A DNA stretch of 64,000 nt from positions 1,477,140 through 1,541,139 of the forward strand of contig BFEA01000128.1 of assembly GCA_003427395.1 (NCBI GenBank), given 5' to 3'. Under the pieces are notes generated by a model, which was not told where the DNA came from, ran no database searches, and saw only the letters and a program-made list of their open reading frames with translations. Positions 59,385 through 64,000 of this stretch are shown in pieces (the stretch's first letter is position 1; each line of letters opens with the position of its first letter). A program made the position numbers and the translations under genes. The DNA is from Chara braunii. Taxonomy: Eukaryota > Streptophyta > Charophyceae > Charales > Characeae.

Positions 59385-59643
59385 TGTCCGTGCATAAAAA
59401 ATGTCCAAGAGAAAACGAGCCCTCTTTAGTGATTTCTTCCTTAGACAAGTTTCGGACTTTGAACTCACTGAGCAGCACTTCCAGTGATGTAGTCACAGAT
59501 GCAAACGAGTTGTCTACGCTAATGAGCTGTCCTTGCCCAGAAAATGGCGCAAAAAAAAAACAGAGTCCTCGATAGTATTTTCATCCTTAGACAAGTTTAA
59601 TTAGACAACTACGGAGCAGCACTTACAATAGTGTAGTCACAAC
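59364..59643 (+). repeat. 143-bp diverged tandem duplication overlapping the previous one
   Basis: GAGTTGTCTAC begins at 59364 and 59507. Both units contain CCTTAGACAAGTTT and GAGCAGCACTT.CA.T, and end in GTAGTCACA. Confidence 0.85.
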
Positions 59644-59751
59644 CTAGTGTCAACATACAGGTGGAACGCATCTCTTCTGCATGCCTGTTCCGCCCACTTC
59701 TACTTTCCGGTTCCTTCGTAAAAGTCACTACCCTGCCACTACTAATATTCC

Positions 59752-60198
59752 ATGCTAAATACGGAACGCATGCACTCTGTCCCTCCCTACACAGAGCTTC
59801 CTCGTGCTTTTTCTTCCTTTTTTAAAGGGCAACAGCCTTTATACCGTGAAACTGCTCAGCCCTCGGCAGTTCACGAATTTCGTTCATCTGGTTCCACGTG
59901 GATTGAACTCACATCTGCATTTCAACAGTTTATGGGTGTACCGACTGAGATAAGCCCGCTGGTAGAGCTTCCTCATCTTTGTAATCTGGCAGACACCATT
60001 ACGTGGAAGGTCAGGCACTATGGCAAAGCTCCAGACATCGAGGGAACAAGCCAATCCATAACAGTGTGGTACAGCGGCAAGAGCGAGCTGCATGGTGCTC
60101 CCTCCTCGGAGATAGACGTAGGAGGCAGCGCACATGTGCTCAGCACCTGGACAAGAGGCGCAGCAAGAGTTTGTCTATCTCGTTTTCTTTCACCTTAG
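59752..60198 (+). CDS. unrecognised 148-codon open frame overlapping a SINE
   Basis: Starts at an ATG (MLNTERMHSVPPY) and is open to 60198. Its middle is antisense to a tRNA-derived SINE, which argues that at least that portion is not conserved coding sequence. No domain is recognised. Confidence 0.15.
   Translation: MLNTERMHSVPPYTELPRAFSSFFKGQQPLYRETAQPSAVHEFRSSGSTWIELTSAFQQFMGVPTEISPLVELPHLCNLADTITWKVRHYGKAPDIEGTSQSITVWYSGKSELHGAPSSEIDVGGSAHVLSTWTRGAARVCLSRFLSP
59805..59960 (-). mobile_element. tRNA-derived SINE, minus strand
   Basis: On the minus strand a tRNA-like head starts AGCGGGCTTATCTCAGTCGG (A-box 59953-59941). The B-box GAGTTCAATCC lies at 59910-59900, 43 bases downstream as in tRNAs. 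About 70 bp of body follow, then an A-rich tail (AAAAAAGGAAGAAAAAG) near 59825-59805. It differs from the SINE at 32728. No target duplication was found. Confidence 0.55.
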
Positions 60199-60740
60199 CA
60201 ACACGAACCCTAAGTTCCATATAACCGACGCAAATGCAGCCTTTATCTCACTCACTCTGCATATTAGACTACTCCAGCCTGGTGCCCAAAGCTGCCAGGA
60301 GCCACGGCAGAACCATTCCAGTAACCTTTAACCCACCAGTACTTCCTAGAGTCGTGCCCGTTAACGCGCCACAATTTTAGGAAACGTACGGGCCACTACA
60401 GGAGCGCCCGAATTCATCCAACTAGAAACGTTTCTACTCTTTTTTTTTCCACGGCCGATAGCTGGGCCAAGTACTGATGGTTTAAGGCACCGCGCACCAT
60501 GAAGTAAGAAACAAAAGTGGCACGTGCAATTTCGTGCAAGTTAATACGAGCACACAAGGTACGCTCAGTCGTTACAGTTTAGATCACGCTTCCTAGCAGA
60601 AGGAACAGAGCAGTACAGGCTAATAATCACCGACTTCCGTCACGCTAACAATACCACCCTTCACAGAGAACTCGAGGAGCGTACACTGACATTTCCCTAG
60701 TACTCCTCTTTCCCTAGTTCTTCTCTTCTTCTTTTTTTGG
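60199..60740. other. no gene; lone copy of an element end
   Basis: CGATAGCTGGGCCAAGTACT followed by GATGGTTTAA at 60456-60485 equals the right end of the 57535-58766 element. CGTTAACGCGCC near 60359 also recurs from 57578. Confidence 0.5.
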
Positions 60741-60831
60741 GGAACATTTCTCTATCACGTGTCATCCTTGCGCAGGGGCCATGCTAATCTTCTCTGTTTC
60801 GTTCCAATTTTAACCAAATGTCCCGAAGGAC
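60741..60831 (-). ncRNA. U6: U6 spliceosomal snRNA copy, probably a pseudogene
   Basis: The minus strand carries the U6 body: a 5' stem-loop (GTCCTTCGGGAC), ATTGGAACGA, the catalytic ACAGAGA box, the AGC triad in ATTAGCATGG, and the internal stem-loop CCCCTGCGCAAGGATGACAC. The 3' part is short and altered (GTGATAGAGAAATGTTCC). It is followed by CCAAAAAAAGAAG rather than the T-run needed to stop RNA polymerase III. No TATA box is visible about 30 bases upstream, and I do not see the plant upstream element. The core is intact but the flanks suggest a retroposed copy. Confidence 0.87.
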
Positions 60832-61703
60832 TAGTTCTGCTCTGTAGTTTCTCCCGGACAAGGAAGGGTTGAGGGGGGGGGGAGGGGAGGGGAGAAGGGC
60901 CATTGTCCATGAGCGTTTTGCACTTCCCTCATTCCTGCTCTTTAGTTCCTCTGGGGAAGGAAAGATCGGTGTCCCATATATCAGAATACATTGCAGACAG
61001 CCAAACATGCCACTAACGGATGTGCAGCCGGCACACACTGGTTCATATGGCAAAAGTGTGTTCAGCTGCCCGTTTCCGACGCTTCTGGAGTGTTGAACGA
61101 CACACGCAGATGCTCGCAGACCTCCACACATGATCATTAGTTCTATACTTGGATCTTTTTTCCTTCTTTTGTTTTTCCCATCCGTTACATTAGCGTTACA
61201 CTGACATGTCCTCATAGGATCCTGACCAACTGGAATGCAAGCGACAGACTTCCACAACTTTATGCCTATCAGCCAATGAGCTTATTATATAGAGGAACGC
61301 CCCCTACCTATAGCAATAAAGACTGGTCATTCAAATGGCAAGGAGAACGTTCTACAACCTTGTATGATTCAAGATTCGCTGCACTTGATAAAGAAGGGGG
61401 GGGGAAACAGAACAGAAGCAGCCAAGGCTACGATGCTGAGGAACCGGCCCGTGCACATGTGCTACACTGCAGTGAGCACATGTTTTTGAATTACGACCGC
61501 AAAACTGAACAACGCCGTTGAGCAAACAAGAGTGGCTTAGCTGCTGCTCGTTGACATAGTGGCAACCACTGTGGCACAGACATCTCAACAAGCGCAACCG
61601 CGGCACTTTACTCCTACAACGAAAGGCGGCATTCGTTCATACCAAAGCTGAAGACAAGCTGAATACTACCCCTAGCTTTCTGCGTCCTGCTCGTTGTAAC
61701 AAA
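60832..61703. other. no recognised gene
   Basis: A poly(G)/GGGGA tract lies at 60871-60898. Only unrecognised frames are present. Confidence 0.4.
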
Positions 61704-62067
61704 GGGGCCAGAACCACCACTGTCTTCACCCGAATAGAAGCCCCCGGTCATCAATATGCTGTATTTGGCACAACTTTCACTGCAGATGCTGGTATAATTA
61801 CCGGGCCTTCTATTCGGGGGAAGAGGGTAGCCGTTGCAGCCACTGCCTCACACGTCTACCCACTCCTCACTCTCCAGATATCACTCACTCTTTGGGGCCA
61901 GAACCACTACCGTCTTCACCCGAATAGAGCCAGGTCATCAATATGCTGTATTTGGCACAACTTTCACTGCAGATGCTGGTATAATTACCGGGCGTTCTAT
62001 TAGGGTGAAGAGGGTAGCCGCTACAGCCACCGCCTCACTTCTACCCACTCCTCACTCTGCAGATATC
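61704..62067 (+). repeat. 190-bp tandem duplication with an open frame in each copy
   Basis: GGGGCCAGAACCAC begins at 61704 and 61894. Each copy encodes TTTVFTRIE then GHQYAVFGTTFTADAGIITG in its own open frame. Copy 1 has an extra codon (Ala after IE), so the peptides match while the period is not a multiple of three. Function unknown. Confidence 0.93.
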
Positions 62068-62170
62068 CCCATTAACCGTAGGCAGCTGTGTTTGACGATA
62101 TGTAGTTCCCATAACTCTGGCCTTGGCGGGAGGAGATTGACAAAAAAAAGTCATCGAGATTGTGGCCGTC

Positions 62171-62273
62171 CAGGGGCAAGGTCCCACTTATACGAATTAA
62201 GAGATATTGACCGTAGATAGCACAGATCAACGGTCAAAATCTCGTAATCCGTGCAAGTGGGACCTTGCCCCAG
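62171..62273. mobile_element. 103-bp fold-back MITE
   Basis: 44-bp arms (62171-62214 and 62230-62273) match at 38 of 44 positions around a 15-nt loop. Ends are CAGGGGCAAGGTCCCACTT and its near complement. The CAGGGG terminus recalls hAT elements, but the flanks (TGGCCGTC, GGCCGGTA) give only a partial duplication. Confidence 0.75.
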
Positions 62274-63628
62274 GGCCGGTACCTCCGAGCCGGTGTTTAC
62301 CGAGGCAGAGAGTGCTGCGCGCCACAGCCTGCTTTTACGGAGGCGGATAGTGCCTGCCGCGCGCCAAAGAAAACAAACCGGAGGGGGCGAAAAAAATATA
62401 TATATTTTTGTACCTTGATAGCCGGCGGCGCCAGTCCTTTTGGTCCAGCAGCACCGAGCCCCCCCGGAAGATGCGGTGAATTATATTTACCCAGCTACTA
62501 TTCGTTTTGCCCGGATGGGGTTTAATTACCCATCCCAATCCCAATTCCAATTCCAATTCCAATGGCACGTCGTGGAAAGGTGCACCGATCCATCCCAAAA
62601 CCATCCTTCCATCAAAAAAAAAAAAAAAAAAAAAATCCTTCCATCAATGCTAGACGACGCCTCCTAATTCACAATCATCCCTTACTTCCCCCTCTCCTCC
62701 CTCCTCGCTCGTGCTTCTCTTCCCACGACAGATGCAAAGATACACATGCTGTCAAGGCCACGCAAATCGTCGACCATCCCTCCATCCACCTCATCTCTTT
62801 CTCACAAAATCCTCTCCCCATAAATAAACACCACCTCTCCATCCCCGTCATAACTACGTCGCCGCCAATTCCATCATCCCATCGGCGGCTGACTACTGCT
62901 ATTCGATCTTTGCCTCATGCCAGTACCCACCACCCACTGAAGAGATGGGGAGGTGCGCTCACTTTGACCGTTTTCTGGGGCGATTTCATCGCCTGATGCT
63001 TACACTCTTTTACACTCTTTTTGACTACCGTGCGAGGCGTAACTCAGACCCCAATTATCAATTGGAGTCGGGAAACTCATGCTGCACGTTAGACAACTAA
63101 CTACACAATTATCAATTGGATTGCAAAACGCGTTAGCCATGACACAGTTGAATTGGTTTCTTGACCGTTTTCCGTCAGCTCTCCAACTCTTCAGCCGACA
63201 GTATTTTGACAAAAAAAAAAAAAAGAATAAGCACGATGATCAGTCAACATATTGAGCAACAGAGCTGTCCGTTTCAGCAAAACGAACGAAAATCATAACA
63301 AGGGTCTGACGATTGAACCGACAGAACCCGCGGCCGGCCATCTTCGATGTTTTTCACTGATTGTCATCAAAATTGCGTTCCGCATGCAGCATACACTCCA
63401 TCATCGACCATAGTTTGCCAGATAAGGAAAGCAGCAGAGAGGATAATACCAACAGCAGCACAATATATACACGGGCTTCCCCATCCAGATCAGTGTCCAA
63501 CTGATTGGCCAACGAAACATTGCAGCAGCTGAATGGTCTGATCCATCATCTAAGAAAGGAAACAAACAACAAAAGAAAGACCGAGAAGAATTCCCACTCC
63601 ATCCACCTTTCCACACAAATCTACCGAC
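62274..63628. other. no recognised gene
   Basis: CCAATTCCAATTCCAATT short repeat at 62540-62562, an A-run at 62615-62635, C/T-rich sequence after it. CAATTATCAATTGGA occurs twice near 63052 and 63107, as a direct repeat about 55 bp apart. Confidence 0.4.
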
Positions 63629-63634
63629 ACACAC

Positions 63635-63669
<35 letters not shown>
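63635..63669. repeat. (CAAT)n tetranucleotide microsatellite
   Basis: About nine CAAT/AATC units. Confidence 0.97.
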
Positions 63670-64000
63670 CCCACTAGCGGATCCCACATCATCTTGTCCA
63701 AGAAAGAACAGTGTGACGGGGGGAACAAGAGCTGACTAACAACTCAACTCTTCCGTAGCTCATGGCTTTGCTATGCTCCCTCTCTTCCGTTTACACCGTC
63801 ACAGAACCTTTGACGTGGGCTCGATCCTCGCACACATCACCATGAAGTGGATCTGACGGCTGCACGGATGTAAGTAGAGTACACAGATCATGCGTGCGTT
63901 CAAATCCTCATGCAATCAGATCAGATGGTGGAAAGAATGGTGTTGTCGTTACCACGAATGAAAAGGAAAAAAAAAAGAAAGAAAGAATAAAAAGGAGACT
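63670..64000. other. no gene seen at right edge
   Basis: Mixed sequence ending in purine-rich DNA. Confidence 0.4.

Overview
The window reads as repeat-dominated nuclear DNA of a plant-lineage eukaryote. Support comes from a plant-type U6 snRNA sequence, a nuclear copy of part of mitochondrial cox1, an LTR element with a tRNA-Asp-type primer-binding site, a BED/hAT transposase relic, tRNA-derived SINEs and long CT/GA/CA microsatellites. I suspect a charophyte green alga such as Chara because of the density and style of the repeats, but that is an inference. There are three assembly gaps (258-1077, 35606-35675, 52616-53460) and single Ns at 9155 and 48710. I see no intact, recognisable protein-coding gene. 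Open frames are mostly chance frames in repeats, or relics.

Layout. 0-6.7 kb: an open frame interrupted by a hAT-type insertion with 8-bp target duplications; a decayed unknown ORF with an in-frame 186-bp duplication; a hAT transposase pseudogene on the minus strand; a 270-bp MITE. 6.7-9.3 kb: microsatellites and fold-back repeats that share a GGAAAGATACAT word. 9.9-11.2 kb and 26.0-27.0 kb: two copies of one unidentified repeat. 11.7-18 kb, minus strand: the 5' part of an LTR retrotransposon (long LTR, PBS, gag, zinc knuckle, protease relic), truncated at an A-tract. 19.8-20.9 kb: two tRNA-Lys-like hairpin units and a second MITE copy. 22-40 kb: further LTR copies of the same long family, a complete SINE and a gag fragment.

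40-64 kb holds a type I hammerhead-like ribozyme (41376-41430), a 779-bp hAT-type element with perfect 8-bp target duplications, the cox1 NUMT, a Ser-Pro-Ala repeat reading frame, many two-copy tandem duplications, a 1.2-kb inverted-repeat element with nested fold-backs, a minus-strand SINE, U6 and a small fold-back MITE.

The most unusual signals are RNA-structural. They are the hammerhead, and two families of short hairpins inside the long LTRs. In those, constant bases are kept while the stem bases change in complementary fashion from copy to copy (16.4-17.7 kb, with relatives at 22.3, 28.9 and 37.5 kb). Decay by C-to-T change is a recurring theme: stop codons in relic ORFs, and tandem copies differing only by C/T. 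This fits deamination of methylated cytosine in silenced repeats.
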